Shown: positions 17,274-25,568 of the stretch, in pieces | How the letters are laid out: every line of letters begins with the position of its first letter | Numbering within the stretch: the stretch's first letter is position 1 | Assembly: GCA_031459855.1 (NCBI GenBank) | Contig: JAVKHP010000001.1 | Location: 2,221,384 to 2,285,383 of the forward strand | Reading direction: 5' to 3' | From: Armatimonadota bacterium | GTDB taxonomy: Bacteria > Sysuimicrobiota > Sysuimicrobiia > Sysuimicrobiales > Humicultoraceae | DNA length: 64,000 bases | The notes under the pieces: generated by a model | What the model saw: only the letters and a program-made list of their open reading frames with translations | Told to the model about the DNA's origin: nothing | The model's database searches: none | Program-made: the position numbers and the translations under genes

Positions 17274-18707
17274 GTGAGCATCACCCCCGCGGCCGCTGCG
17301 CGCGCGGAAGACGAGGCCGCAGCCTACGAGGCGTTCCTCGCCGCGTACCCGGAGTACGCCGACACGCGCCTGCTCGACGACCTGCGGGCCAGCGAGTACG
17401 CGCGGCTGGACGCTGTCGGGCACGTCTACCTGGACTACACCGGCGCGAGCCTCTACGCCGCCTCGCAGCTGACCGAGCACCACGCGCTGCTGCGCCAGCG
17501 CGTGCTGGGCAATCCCCATTCGCAGAACCCCGCCTCGGCCGAGGCCACCGCGCTGGTGGAGGAGGCCCGCCAAGCGGTGTTGCGCTTCTTCAACGCCCCG
17601 CCCGAGGAGTACGTGGCGATCTTCACGTCCAACGCCACGGGCGCCCTCAAACTGGTCGGGGAAGCCTACCCGTTCGGCCCCCAAGGCCGCTACCTGCTGA
17701 CCTTCGACAACCACAACTCGGTGAACGGCATCCGCGAGTTCGCGCGCGCCCGCGGCGCGACGGTGACCTATGTACCCCTGGTGCTCCCCGACATGGGCGT
17801 CGACGAGGCACATCTCGAGGCGCAGCTGCGGGCGGGACCGGGCACCGCCGGCCTGTTCGCCTATCCCGCGCAGTCCAACTTCTCAGGCGTGCAGCACGCG
17901 CTGGCGTGGATCGACCGGGCGCACCACTACGGGTGGGACGTGCTGCTGGATGCGGCCGCGTTCGTGCCCACCAACCGGCTCGACCTCGGCCGGTGGAAGC
18001 CCGACTTCGTAGCGCTGTCGTTCTACAAGATGTTCGGATACCCCACGGGGGTCGGGTGCCTGCTGGCGCGGCGCGCGGCGCTGGCGCGCCTGCGCCGTCC
18101 CTGGTTCGCCGGCGGAACGATCACCGTCGCCTCGGTCCAGGGCGACCGGCACTACCTGGCAGAGGGCGAGGCGGCCTTCGAGGACGGCACCCCGGACTTC
18201 CTGGCGATTCCCGCGGTGCCCATCGGGCTGCGGCACCTCGAGCGCATCGGCCTCGAGCGCCTGCACACGCGCCTGCACTGCCTGACCGGATGGCTGCTCG
18301 ACCAGCTGCAGGCGCTCCGGCATCGGTCCGGTGCGCCGGTGGTGCGGATCTACGGCCCCACGACCACGGTTGGCCGGGGCGCTACGGTCACCATGAACTT
18401 CTACGACGCCCGCGGGCGGTTCGTGGACCACCGGGCGGTCGAGCAGGAGGCCGCGGCGGCGGCGATCGCGCTGCGCACGGGCTGTTTCTGCAACCCCGGG
18501 GGCGGCGAGGTGGCCCTGGGCCTGGACCGCACCGAGCTCGTCGCCTGCTTCAGCCGGCCGACCGACCGGTTGACCATGGAGGACTTCCGGCGGTGCATCG
18601 ATGGCAAGAGCAGCGGCGCCGTGCGCGTGTCGCTGGGGATCGCCAGCACCTTCGCCGATGTCTACCGGTTCGTGGCGTTCGCACGCGGGTTCGTCGACCG
18701 GGGCTGA
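17274..18707 (+). CDS. Class V aminotransferase (cysteine desulfurase / Moco sulfurase-like)
   Basis: PLP enzyme, 477 aa. The PLP lysine is probably K252 in FYKMFGYPTG, and the candidate sulfur-carrying cysteine is C404 or C406 in RTGCFCNPGGGE. YLDYTGASLYA near the start and FTSNATGALKLV fit the N-terminal domain of molybdenum-cofactor sulfurases more than IscS/SufS. GTG 17274 was chosen because GGGAGG at 17261-17266 is 7 nt upstream; ATG 17217 is a weaker alternative. With a MoaD-MoaE fusion 2 kb away, a role in sulfurating the molybdenum cofactor is plausible, but no MOSC domain is attached. Confidence 0.8.
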   Translation: MSITPAAAARAEDEAAAYEAFLAAYPEYADTRLLDDLRASEYARLDAVGHVYLDYTGASLYAASQLTEHHALLRQRVLGNPHSQNPASAEATALVEEARQAVLRFFNAPPEEYVAIFTSNATGALKLVGEAYPFGPQGRYLLTFDNHNSVNGIREFARARGATVTYVPLVLPDMGVDEAHLEAQLRAGPGTAGLFAYPAQSNFSGVQHALAWIDRAHHYGWDVLLDAAAFVPTNRLDLGRWKPDFVALSFYKMFGYPTGVGCLLARRAALARLRRPWFAGGTITVASVQGDRHYLAEGEAAFEDGTPDFLAIPAVPIGLRHLERIGLERLHTRLHCLTGWLLDQLQALRHRSGAPVVRIYGPTTTVGRGATVTMNFYDARGRFVDHRAVEQEAAAAAIALRTGCFCNPGGGEVALGLDRTELVACFSRPTDRLTMEDFRRCIDGKSSGAVRVSLGIASTFADVYRFVAFARGFVDRG

Positions 18708-18785
18708 GGGTGGGGGCACCGGCTGCCCCGGCGGGTGCGGACACGGCCACTCGCGGGTGCGGCGGGGCATGACGGGGCGTCATCC

Positions 18786-20252
18786 GTGACCCACCGCGCA
18801 CGGGTGCGGTTCGAGCGCGGGTCGCTGCGGCTGGACTTGCCGTCCTCGGTCCGCATGCCGCCCTACTGCGTCTGGGACGCCCGCGTGGGCGCGTGGCGGA
18901 CCGAGGCCATGCGCTACGGGCAGATCCGCGAGGACGCCCCACGGTACGGCCTCGACGTGGTGGACGAGGCGGCGCGGTTCTTCGACCTGCCGCCGCTCCG
19001 CCCGGTGCTCCCGTCGCTACGGCCCGACCAGCAGGCCGCCATCGACGCGTGGGAGCGCGCGGGCGGGCGCGGGGTGGTCGTCAAGCCCACCGGCACCGGC
19101 AAGACCGAGATCGCCCTGGCCATCGTCGCGCGCCGCCGCGTCTCGGCGCTGATCGTGGTGCCGCTGCGCGACCTGATGTACCAGTGGCACCGTCGGATCC
19201 GCCAGGGCCTGGGGGTGGATGCCGGGTTGCTGGGCGACGGCCACCGCGCGATCTTGCCGGTCACGGTCACCACCTACGACAGCGCGTACATCCACATGCG
19301 GGAGATCGGCAACCGCTTCCGCCTGGTGGTCTACGACGAGGCCCATCACCTGCCGGCGCCGGCGCTGCGGGAGAGCGCGCTCGACTGCCTGGCGCCGCTG
19401 CGGCTGGGGCTCACGGCCACACCCTGGCGCGCCGACGGCGCCGACCGTCTGCTGGAGACGCTGATCGGCCCCGTGGTCTACGTCGAGCAGATCCCCCAGG
19501 CGCGCGGCCGCACCCTCGCCGACTACACCATCGTGCGGGTCCCGATCTACCTCACCGACGCCGAGCAGGCCGAGTTCGACGCGCTCTCCCGCCGCATCCG
19601 CCGGTACGTCGCGCGCTGGCGGCAGGAGCAGACCGCCCGGCGCGCGGCCGGCGGCGGCGTCCCCGTCGACCCTCCCGCGCCGTCCGCCTTCGACTGGACG
19701 CGCGACCTCGCCGTGCGCGCGCGGACCGATCCCGAGGCGCACGCGATCCTGCGGGCTTATCGGCGCAAGCTGGCCCTCGTGCACCGCTCGGCGGAGAAGC
19801 TGCGCGTGGTGGAAGATCTCCTGCGTCTGCACCCCGACGAGCAGATGGTGATCTTCACCGCGTCCGCCCGCATGGCCCTCGACGTGTCGGCGCGGTTCCT
19901 CATCCCGGCGCTGACCACGTCCTCGCCGGCCGAGGAGCGTCGCCGCGTGCTCGACCTGTTCGGTCAGGGGCGCGTGCGGGCTCTTGTGGCGTGCGAGGTC
20001 CTCAACGAGGGGTGGGACGCGCCCGCGGTGAAGGTCGGGGTGGTGCTGGGCGGCGAGAAGGGGACCCGCGAGGCCGTCCAGCGGCTCGGTCGGCTGCTGC
20101 GGAAGACCGGCGACCGCCGGGCGAGGCTGTACGAGGTGGTCGTGCAGGAGTCGCCCGAGGTGCGCCGGGCGCGACGGCGCCGCCACACCGATGCTTACCA
20201 GACAGCACCGCATCTATCACTGGATCAGGCCCGGCAGGGCGATCTCTTCTGA
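18786..20252 (+). CDS. XPB/Rad25-like superfamily 2 DNA helicase
   Basis: 488 aa. Helicase motifs appear in order: Walker A KPTGTGKTE near residue 100, motif II DEAH near 184, motif III LTATPWR near 212, and motif VI EAVQRLGRLLRKTG near 430. The N-terminus (about 80 residues, with a WDARVGAWR segment) resembles the damage-recognition domain of XPB. XPB unwinds DNA in nucleotide excision repair, and in archaea it works with the nuclease Bax1. GTG 18786 is the first good start after the aminotransferase. The gene overlaps the DUF790 gene by 62 nt. Confidence 0.88.
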   Translation: MTHRARVRFERGSLRLDLPSSVRMPPYCVWDARVGAWRTEAMRYGQIREDAPRYGLDVVDEAARFFDLPPLRPVLPSLRPDQQAAIDAWERAGGRGVVVKPTGTGKTEIALAIVARRRVSALIVVPLRDLMYQWHRRIRQGLGVDAGLLGDGHRAILPVTVTTYDSAYIHMREIGNRFRLVVYDEAHHLPAPALRESALDCLAPLRLGLTATPWRADGADRLLETLIGPVVYVEQIPQARGRTLADYTIVRVPIYLTDAEQAEFDALSRRIRRYVARWRQEQTARRAAGGGVPVDPPAPSAFDWTRDLAVRARTDPEAHAILRAYRRKLALVHRSAEKLRVVEDLLRLHPDEQMVIFTASARMALDVSARFLIPALTTSSPAEERRRVLDLFGQGRVRALVACEVLNEGWDAPAVKVGVVLGGEKGTREAVQRLGRLLRKTGDRRARLYEVVVQESPEVRRARRRRHTDAYQTAPHLSLDQARQGDLF

Positions 20253-21471
20253 TCGCCTGGAGCCCGACTGCCTGCCGCACCTGGTGCGCGCCATCGCGGT
20301 GTACCGGCGGCTGGTCGGGCGGCCACGGGCTCAGGTACGGGAGGCCGCGCGTCACGCGCTGGCGGCGCTGCGGCCCGACCGCGTGGAGGCGCTGGTGAAG
20401 CTCCTGGAGGATGCGGCCACCTACGACTGGCCGCGGGGGCCCGAGGCGGCCGCACGCCGGCTGCGCCTCTTCGAGGCTGCCGCGCGCGAGCATCCCGTGC
20501 TCGACGCCGCACGCGCCGCCGCCCTGGTTGCGGACGTGGCGCAGGACTGGGCAGATGGAGGGGATGTGCGGTCGAGATCCGGTGTGCCCGCGCCGACCGG
20601 CGCCCGCGCGTCGAGCTCGCCGCGGACGCTGGTTTCCCTGCTCTACGCCGACTACCCCGAGTTCCACCGCCTGCGCGCCTTCCCTCCCGACTACACGCCC
20701 GAGGACCTGCGCGACGACTACGCGCTGGCCCAGGCGCAGGCCCTGCTGTACGATGCGGTGCGCGTTACGGTGGAGGCGACCGACGCCTTCGGCCACGTGG
20801 TGCGCGCTGTGCGTCTGGCGCGCCTGATCCACCAGATCGAACGGCTGCCGGCGGGCTACCGGCTGGTCCTCGACGGTCCCGCCTCGGTGCTGCGCCACAC
20901 CCACGCCTACGGCGTGGACTTCGCGAAGTTCCTGGCCGCGCTGGTCGCGGTCTCCGGCTGGACGCTGACCGCTGAGATCACGTTGCGCAAGGGGTGGCGG
21001 CCGGTCCTCTTCGCCCTCTCCGACGCCCACGGGCTCCGGTCCCGCGTGTCCCCGCCGGCGCTGTTCGACTCGCGCCTGGAGGAGCGGTTCGCCCGCAAGT
21101 TCGGTGCGGCCCGCGACGGCTGGCGGCTCGTGCGCGAGGGCGCGATCCTGGCCGCGGGCGAGGCACTGCTCGTGCCCGACTTCCTGTTCCGCCACGAAGA
21201 CGGCACGGAGGTCGCCCTGGAGATCGTCGGCTACTGGACCCCGGAGTACCTGGAGTACAAGTTCCAGAAGCTGAGCCGGGTGCGCGGGGTGAACCTGCTG
21301 GTGGCTGTGCGACCTCAGCTCGCGGCGCGGGCCGGCACCCTGCCCGCGACGGTGCTGTCCTTCCGCAGCGGCATCCTACTGCGGGACTTGCTGCCGCGGC
21401 TCGAGGCGTTCCGGCAGCAGGGCAGCCGGGCGGGGCTTGCGCAGGGACGTGCGGGTGATCCCGTAGGGTGA
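20191..21471 (+). CDS. DUF790 family nuclease, Bax1-like partner of XPB
   Basis: 426 aa. The N-terminus (LTRQHRIYHW, then IRPGRAISSDRLEP) and overall length fit DUF790, the family of archaeal Bax1. A nuclease-type C-terminal core is visible around residues 329-357: LLVPDFLF, then ALEIVGYWTPEYLEYKFQK, a PD-(D/E)xK-like arrangement ending in a lysine. It begins inside the 3' end of the helicase gene, so the two products are made together. By analogy with Sulfolobus XPB-Bax1, the pair would unwind and incise damaged DNA. That role is inferred from the family and has not been shown for bacteria of this kind. Confidence 0.85.
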   Translation: MLTRQHRIYHWIRPGRAISSDRLEPDCLPHLVRAIAVYRRLVGRPRAQVREAARHALAALRPDRVEALVKLLEDAATYDWPRGPEAAARRLRLFEAAAREHPVLDAARAAALVADVAQDWADGGDVRSRSGVPAPTGARASSSPRTLVSLLYADYPEFHRLRAFPPDYTPEDLRDDYALAQAQALLYDAVRVTVEATDAFGHVVRAVRLARLIHQIERLPAGYRLVLDGPASVLRHTHAYGVDFAKFLAALVAVSGWTLTAEITLRKGWRPVLFALSDAHGLRSRVSPPALFDSRLEERFARKFGAARDGWRLVREGAILAAGEALLVPDFLFRHEDGTEVALEIVGYWTPEYLEYKFQKLSRVRGVNLLVAVRPQLAARAGTLPATVLSFRSGILLRDLLPRLEAFRQQGSRAGLAQGRAGDPVG

Positions 21472-21671
21472 CGTGGGAGCCGGCACCCCGGGTGCAAAAC
21501 GGCTCGGTCACGCGGGCGTCTGTGGATCGTGCGCGACGCACCGCACCCCGTTGTTATGCCCTCTGGCGACACCGCCCGGCGCTATGCCGCGGGCGACGCT
21601 GTGCTGTGACTGGTGGGGGCGTCGGCGCCGCGTGGGCAACGGCGGACGTGACGTGGTGCCCCCGTCGGCGG

Positions 21672-22217
21672 TTACGGGAGCAGGTCCGCCACGACCAGAG
21701 GGCCCAGCGCACAGAGCGGCACGACACGGTCGTGCGCCCCCAGGCGCCGGATCGTGCGATAGGTGCCCTCCAGCGGGTCCCGGTAGACTTCGAGGACACG
21801 GTCGACCAGGTTGACGATCCAGTACTCGGGAATCATCGCCCGGGCGTAGAGCGCGAGTTTCCGGGTGCGGTCGAACTCGAGGGTGGTGTCGGCGACCTCG
21901 ACCACGAGCGCAGCGGTGGTTGGGTGCTGCGCGGTGCGGCTCCGCGGGTCACCGGCGACGACGGCCAGATCGGGTTCTGGCTCAGAGTCGGCGCCGAGCG
22001 CAAGCGGCATCTGCACGCGGACCGCCTGCTCCGGCCCCACGAGACGCAGCAGCGCGCGTTGGACCAGCTCCACCGCCGCCGCGTGGGCGGCGCTCTGGGG
22101 TGTCATCTCCACGATCTCTCCCTGGACCAACTGCACCCGGCTGCCCGGGTCGAATGCGCCGGCGCGCACCAGCCGCTCGTACTCGTCGCGTGTCCAGACT
22201 TTGGCCCGAACGGTCAC
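21672..22217 (-). CDS. Uma2 family (DUF820) restriction-endonuclease-like protein
   Basis: 181 aa with a PD-(D/E)xK core: EPEPDLAVV, then ALVVEVADTT and a downstream lysine in DRTRKLALYA. GTG 22217 was chosen because GGAGG lies about 7 nt upstream; the longer in-frame start at ATG 22256 would read through the repeat-bearing leader. Uma2 proteins are abundant, often in many copies, and of unknown function. It stands alone, convergent with the Bax1-like gene across a 200-nt spacer in which I see nothing. Confidence 0.82.
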   Translation of the reverse strand: MTVRAKVWTRDEYERLVRAGAFDPGSRVQLVQGEIVEMTPQSAAHAAAVELVQRALLRLVGPEQAVRVQMPLALGADSEPEPDLAVVAGDPRSRTAQHPTTAALVVEVADTTLEFDRTRKLALYARAMIPEYWIVNLVDRVLEVYRDPLEGTYRTIRRLGAHDRVVPLCALGPLVVADLLP

Positions 22218-22244
22218 AGCCTGCCTCCGTACGTCCTCAACTAT

Positions 22245-22270
22245 AGAACATAGCATGAGAACATAGCATG
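22245..22270. repeat. Perfect 13-bp tandem duplication in the Uma2 leader
   Basis: AGAACATAGCATG occurs twice head to tail (22245-22257 and 22258-22270). On the minus strand each copy gives CATGCTATGTTCT, followed downstream by TATAGT, so it may duplicate a -10 or operator element of the Uma2 gene. Confidence 0.75.
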
Positions 22271-22298
22271 CGCGGTGGGCCGGCGCAGGCGCCCGACG

Positions 22299-23414
22299 TC
22301 ACGAGGCCTTCCTGCCCGGACCCTCGCGGGCCATCTCTGCCAGTGCTGCGGCGATGCGCGCCGCCGCGCCCGGCGGTCCCATCAGCGCGCGGCCAGCAGC
22401 CCCGCGGCGTTCGCGTTCGGCCGGCGCGCGCAGCAGGCGCACCGCGGCAGCGGCAGCCTCCTGCCACGTGCGTGTCGTGATCAGCGCGTCGCCCAGCAAC
22501 CGCGCCTGGGCCGCCAGGAACGCCGGCGAGAACTGCGGCCCGCGGCTGGGGAAGGCCACCACCGGCCGCCCCATGCCCGCGGCCTGCTCGTGCGCGGTGC
22601 CGGCGAAGCCCATCACCAGCGCCGCCCGCGCCACCGCGTCGGCGAAGGCGGTCGTCACGTGGATCGCCGGCGTCTCGGGCAGCCGTGCGCGCACGCCGTC
22701 TTCGGATATCGTCGGCGCCAGGACCATGAGGAAGCGGACCTCCGGCACCGCCGCCGCGACGGCGCGTGCGGCCTGCGCCAGCACCGCGGCGTTGTCCGGC
22801 GCATCGTGGCGGCTGCCTGGCAACAACGCCACCACCGGCGCGTCCGGGGGCACCGGGAACGTCGCGCCGCGAGGCCGGACCAGGTCCATCATCACGTTGC
22901 CCAGGCAGTCCGCGGGCACGCCCAGCCGCCGCAGGGCTGCTGCGGTCTCGTGGTCGCGGGCGAAGACACGCGCCGCGAACCGCCGCAACCCCACCCTGGC
23001 CAGGAACCCGAAGGGCGCGATGCGCACCGAATCGGCCGTGGAGACGAAGGCCACGCGCGGGGCGGCGGTGCTGGCCATCCACAGGCAGTAGGTGTCGCCG
23101 ACGGCCACCACCAGGTCGGCGTGACCGTACCAGCGGGCCAGCGTGGCCCGCTGGGCGACCCACAGGCCGATCACGCCGGCGCGCAGGTCCGCGCCCAGCC
23201 CCCGCAACCCCGCCCGAAATGCGAACCCTGCGCTGGGCAGCGTCCGACGCGGGTCCAGCAGCCGGACGTCCGGAGGGTACGCGCCGGTCCCCACCAGCGG
23301 GTAGGCGGTGATCTCGGCGCCAGGCAGGTGCCGGATGATCTCCGCCGCGATCAGGTCCTCGGCGTAGCCGTTGCTGACGAAGAGCGCCCGCACCGCTGGG
23401 TTACTCCTCTTCAC
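22299..23414 (-). CDS. Lipid-A-disaccharide synthase-related protein
   Basis: GT-B glycosyltransferase-like protein, 371 aa. LFVSNGYAEDLIAAEI marks the N-terminal domain. LLPGSRHD and MGFAGTAHEQAAGMGRPVVA in the C-terminal domain match the LpxB-related family found in cyanobacteria and others, not LpxB itself. Two adjacent GTG codons are possible starts; the second (23414) was preferred because it forms a GTGA overlap with the upstream GT2 gene. It ends the minus-strand envelope operon that runs from 29644 to here. Confidence 0.82.
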   Translation of the reverse strand: MKRSNPAVRALFVSNGYAEDLIAAEIIRHLPGAEITAYPLVGTGAYPPDVRLLDPRRTLPSAGFAFRAGLRGLGADLRAGVIGLWVAQRATLARWYGHADLVVAVGDTYCLWMASTAAPRVAFVSTADSVRIAPFGFLARVGLRRFAARVFARDHETAAALRRLGVPADCLGNVMMDLVRPRGATFPVPPDAPVVALLPGSRHDAPDNAAVLAQAARAVAAAVPEVRFLMVLAPTISEDGVRARLPETPAIHVTTAFADAVARAALVMGFAGTAHEQAAGMGRPVVAFPSRGPQFSPAFLAAQARLLGDALITTRTWQEAAAAAVRLLRAPAERERRGAAGRALMGPPGAAARIAAALAEMAREGPGRKAS

Positions 23415-24526
23415 CACCTGGGTCGCTCCTCATCGTCACCGGAAGACGCCACCTGGCGCAGCGCCGCGAACACGCCCTCGTAGTACCCCCGCCACAGCAG
23501 GTGGTTGTAGCACTCGTTGAGGATCAGCCATCGCTGGCGACGCTCGGCCCACGGCCGCACGCGCTCGACCAGGACCGCCACCGGGCGCGTGCGGAAGACC
23601 AGCCACTTCAACGGGAGCAGCACCGGGTGCAGCTCCAGGTGGAACGCCAGCCACGCCGGGCCGCCGTGCTTGCGCCACAGGTAGACGGCTGCGCGGCCAT
23701 TCTGACGCTGGCGGGCGGCGGCCGCCTCGATGGTCAGCGGGTGGGAGTGGACGCCCACCAGCCCCGGGTCGTAGACCAGGCGCCCGCCGGCGCGACAAAA
23801 GCGCAGCGCGTAGTCCACGTCCTCGAACCCGTAGCCCTGGAAGCGTTCGTCGAAGCCCCCGGCGGCCTCGTGGCCGGCGCGGGTGACCGACAGGTGGCGG
23901 CCGACGACGCGCAGCGGCGACAGGCCTCGCACCGACGACAGGCCTCGCACCGCCGACAGGCCCCCCGGCGACAGCCCGCGGACCGACAACAGGCGACGGC
24001 CCCGCCGGCCGAGGTGCCACCTGCCCGGGCCGTCGCGCGACAGGCTGCGCCCTTGGGTCGGTGGGATCAGCCCGTCGGCCGGCGCTCCCCTGCGGTCAGG
24101 CATCCGGTGGCTCGTGCGGCCAAACGGCGTGGCCAGCGTCACCGCATCGGGGACGGTGCGACCCTGTACCGCCAGCAGCGCGCGGCTGTCGGTGTGGTGC
24201 GCCAGGTGCCGGCGCACGAGGTCCGGGGCGGCGAGCACGTCGGCGTCGAGGAACAGGAGCACCTCGCCGCGTGCTGCTGCCGCGCCGGCGTTGCGCGCGG
24301 CGGCCAGCCCGCGGTGGGGCTGCGTCACGAGCCGCACGCGGGCCGGCCCGCCATGCGCGGCCGCAATGGCCGCGCTGTCGTCGGTCGAGCCGTCGTCGAC
24401 GACGACCACCTCGAACGTGTCCGCCGGCACGTCCTGGGCATCCAGCGCGACCAGCACGTGGGGCAACGTCGCGCGGGCGTTGTGGCAGGGCACGACGACC
24501 GAGAGACGCACCGGCGTTCGAGGCAC
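23411..24526 (-). CDS. Glycosyltransferase family 2 (A), carrying an in-frame repeat insert
   Basis: 371 aa, GT-A fold. LSVVVPCHNA opens the domain, VVVDDGSTDDS and LFLDADVLA (DxD) bind the nucleotide sugar, and GYGFEDVDYALR supplies the ED acceptor-site motif. Between donor and acceptor halves an arginine/leucine/serine/glycine-rich stretch of about 60 residues has no counterpart in its neighbours. It is encoded by short tandem repeats (23918-23983). GTG 24526 lies just after the upstream gene's stop. The C-terminus (YNHLLWRGYYEG) is shared with GT2 copy C, so these are paralogues. Confidence 0.88.
   Translation of the reverse strand: MPRTPVRLSVVVPCHNARATLPHVLVALDAQDVPADTFEVVVVDDGSTDDSAAIAAAHGGPARVRLVTQPHRGLAAARNAGAAAARGEVLLFLDADVLAAPDLVRRHLAHHTDSRALLAVQGRTVPDAVTLATPFGRTSHRMPDRRGAPADGLIPPTQGRSLSRDGPGRWHLGRRGRRLLSVRGLSPGGLSAVRGLSSVRGLSPLRVVGRHLSVTRAGHEAAGGFDERFQGYGFEDVDYALRFCRAGGRLVYDPGLVGVHSHPLTIEAAAARQRQNGRAAVYLWRKHGGPAWLAFHLELHPVLLPLKWLVFRTRPVAVLVERVRPWAERRQRWLILNECYNHLLWRGYYEGVFAALRQVASSGDDEERPRW
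23918..23983. repeat. 18-bp in-frame tandem repeat inside GT2 (A)
   Basis: Two near-identical 18-bp units (CGACAGGCCTCGCACCGA/C at 23918 and 23936) are followed by two shortened 15-bp units (23954, 23969). Read on the gene strand they give repeated VRGLS(S/A/P) hexapeptides, so copy-number changes keep the frame. Confidence 0.85.
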
Positions 24527-24527
24527 G

Positions 24528-25568
24528 TCAGCCAGCGACGGCGTCGTCGGACGCAGCGTCGCCGGCGCCAGCAGGCTCTGTGCGCCGATACCGGTCCAGC
24601 GCCCGCAGGTAGTGCCGGTTGAGCGCGCCCCGCGCGACCAGGAACGCCAGCGTCGCCAGCCCGCGCCCCCGCAGCCAGCGCGCCAGGCGCAGGGCATCGT
24701 CAGCCGGCAGGAGCCCGCCCGCAGCCATCGCGAAGTGCACCGCCCGCTGCACCGGCGTGTCCTGGACCAGCAGCCGCGTCCGCCAGCCAGGGTGCTTGCG
24801 CAGCAAGTAGACGGCGGTGCGCGCGCGTTCCTCTTCGCGCGCCAGCGCGGCTGCCAGGGTCTCGGGTAGGGGCAGCGGCTGCACGTGGAAGGCCACCGCC
24901 TCAGGGGCGAACACCCTGGGAAGCCCCAGCGCCTGCAGGCGCAGCCCCAGGTCGACGTCCTCCCACCCGTAGGCGCGGAAGCCCTCGTCGAAGAGCCCGG
25001 CGTCGAACACCGCCTGCCGGGGCACCGACGCGTTGGCCGTGTCGAGGAACGCCGGCGACGGGCGAACCATCGGAAGCCGCGCGGGCACCTCGGGACGCGG
25101 CACGAACACCACCGGCCCGCGGCCCACCACCGGCCGTCGCGCAGCCCGATGCAGGGCGAGGTGACGGGCCAGGAAGTCCGGCCGGACCAGCACGTCGCTG
25201 TCGATGAACACCACCAGCGGCGCCCGCACCGCCCGGAGCGCGGCGTTGCGGGCGGCGGCCCGGCCCCGGTTGGTTTCCAGACGCACCACCCGCAGGGGCA
25301 GGCGCGCCGCAGCCGCGGCCAGCACCGCGGGCGTGGCGTCGGTCGAGCCGTCGTCGGCCACCACCACCTCGAACGCCGCGCGCGGGAGCGTCTGGGCGGC
25401 AAGGCAGTCCAGCGCTGCGGCCAGCAGCGGGGCGTGGTTGTAGGTCGGGATGACGACGCTGAGCAGCGGCGCGCCCGTGGGCGGGGCGGTCTCCGAGGGC
25501 GTGCCAGCCTCGCCTGGAGCAGCCTCGCGTGGAGCCGCCTCGCGTGGCGACGTGGCCGAAGACCTCAC
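24528..25568 (-). CDS. Glycosyltransferase family 2 (B)
   Basis: 346 aa. After a low-complexity N-terminus (repeated REAAP-type residues), the GT-A core begins at LLSVVIPTYNHAP. VVADDGSTDATP and VFIDSDVLV (DxD) bind the donor, and AYGWEDVDLGLRL is the acceptor motif. GTG 25568 overlaps the upstream stop as GTGA. The in-frame sequence further upstream is shadow of GT2 (C). It sits within a run of three related transferases, which suggests that one glycan is built by successive additions. Donor and acceptor are unknown. Confidence 0.88.
   Translation of the reverse strand: MRSSATSPREAAPREAAPGEAGTPSETAPPTGAPLLSVVIPTYNHAPLLAAALDCLAAQTLPRAAFEVVVADDGSTDATPAVLAAAAARLPLRVVRLETNRGRAAARNAALRAVRAPLVVFIDSDVLVRPDFLARHLALHRAARRPVVGRGPVVFVPRPEVPARLPMVRPSPAFLDTANASVPRQAVFDAGLFDEGFRAYGWEDVDLGLRLQALGLPRVFAPEAVAFHVQPLPLPETLAAALAREEERARTAVYLLRKHPGWRTRLLVQDTPVQRAVHFAMAAGGLLPADDALRLARWLRGRGLATLAFLVARGALNRHYLRALDRYRRTEPAGAGDAASDDAVAG
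25508..25552. repeat. 15-bp tandem repeat at the 5' end of GT2 (B)
   Basis: Three 15-bp units (CCTCGC(C/G)TGGAGCAG-like) at 25508, 25523 and 25538. They encode REAAP-like pentapeptides ahead of the catalytic domain and keep the frame. Confidence 0.8.

Noticed and set aside
21472-21671. Possible small gene or RNA between the Bax1-like and Uma2 genes
   Set aside because: No ribosome site with a plausible frame, no stable symmetric stem and no repeat was found.
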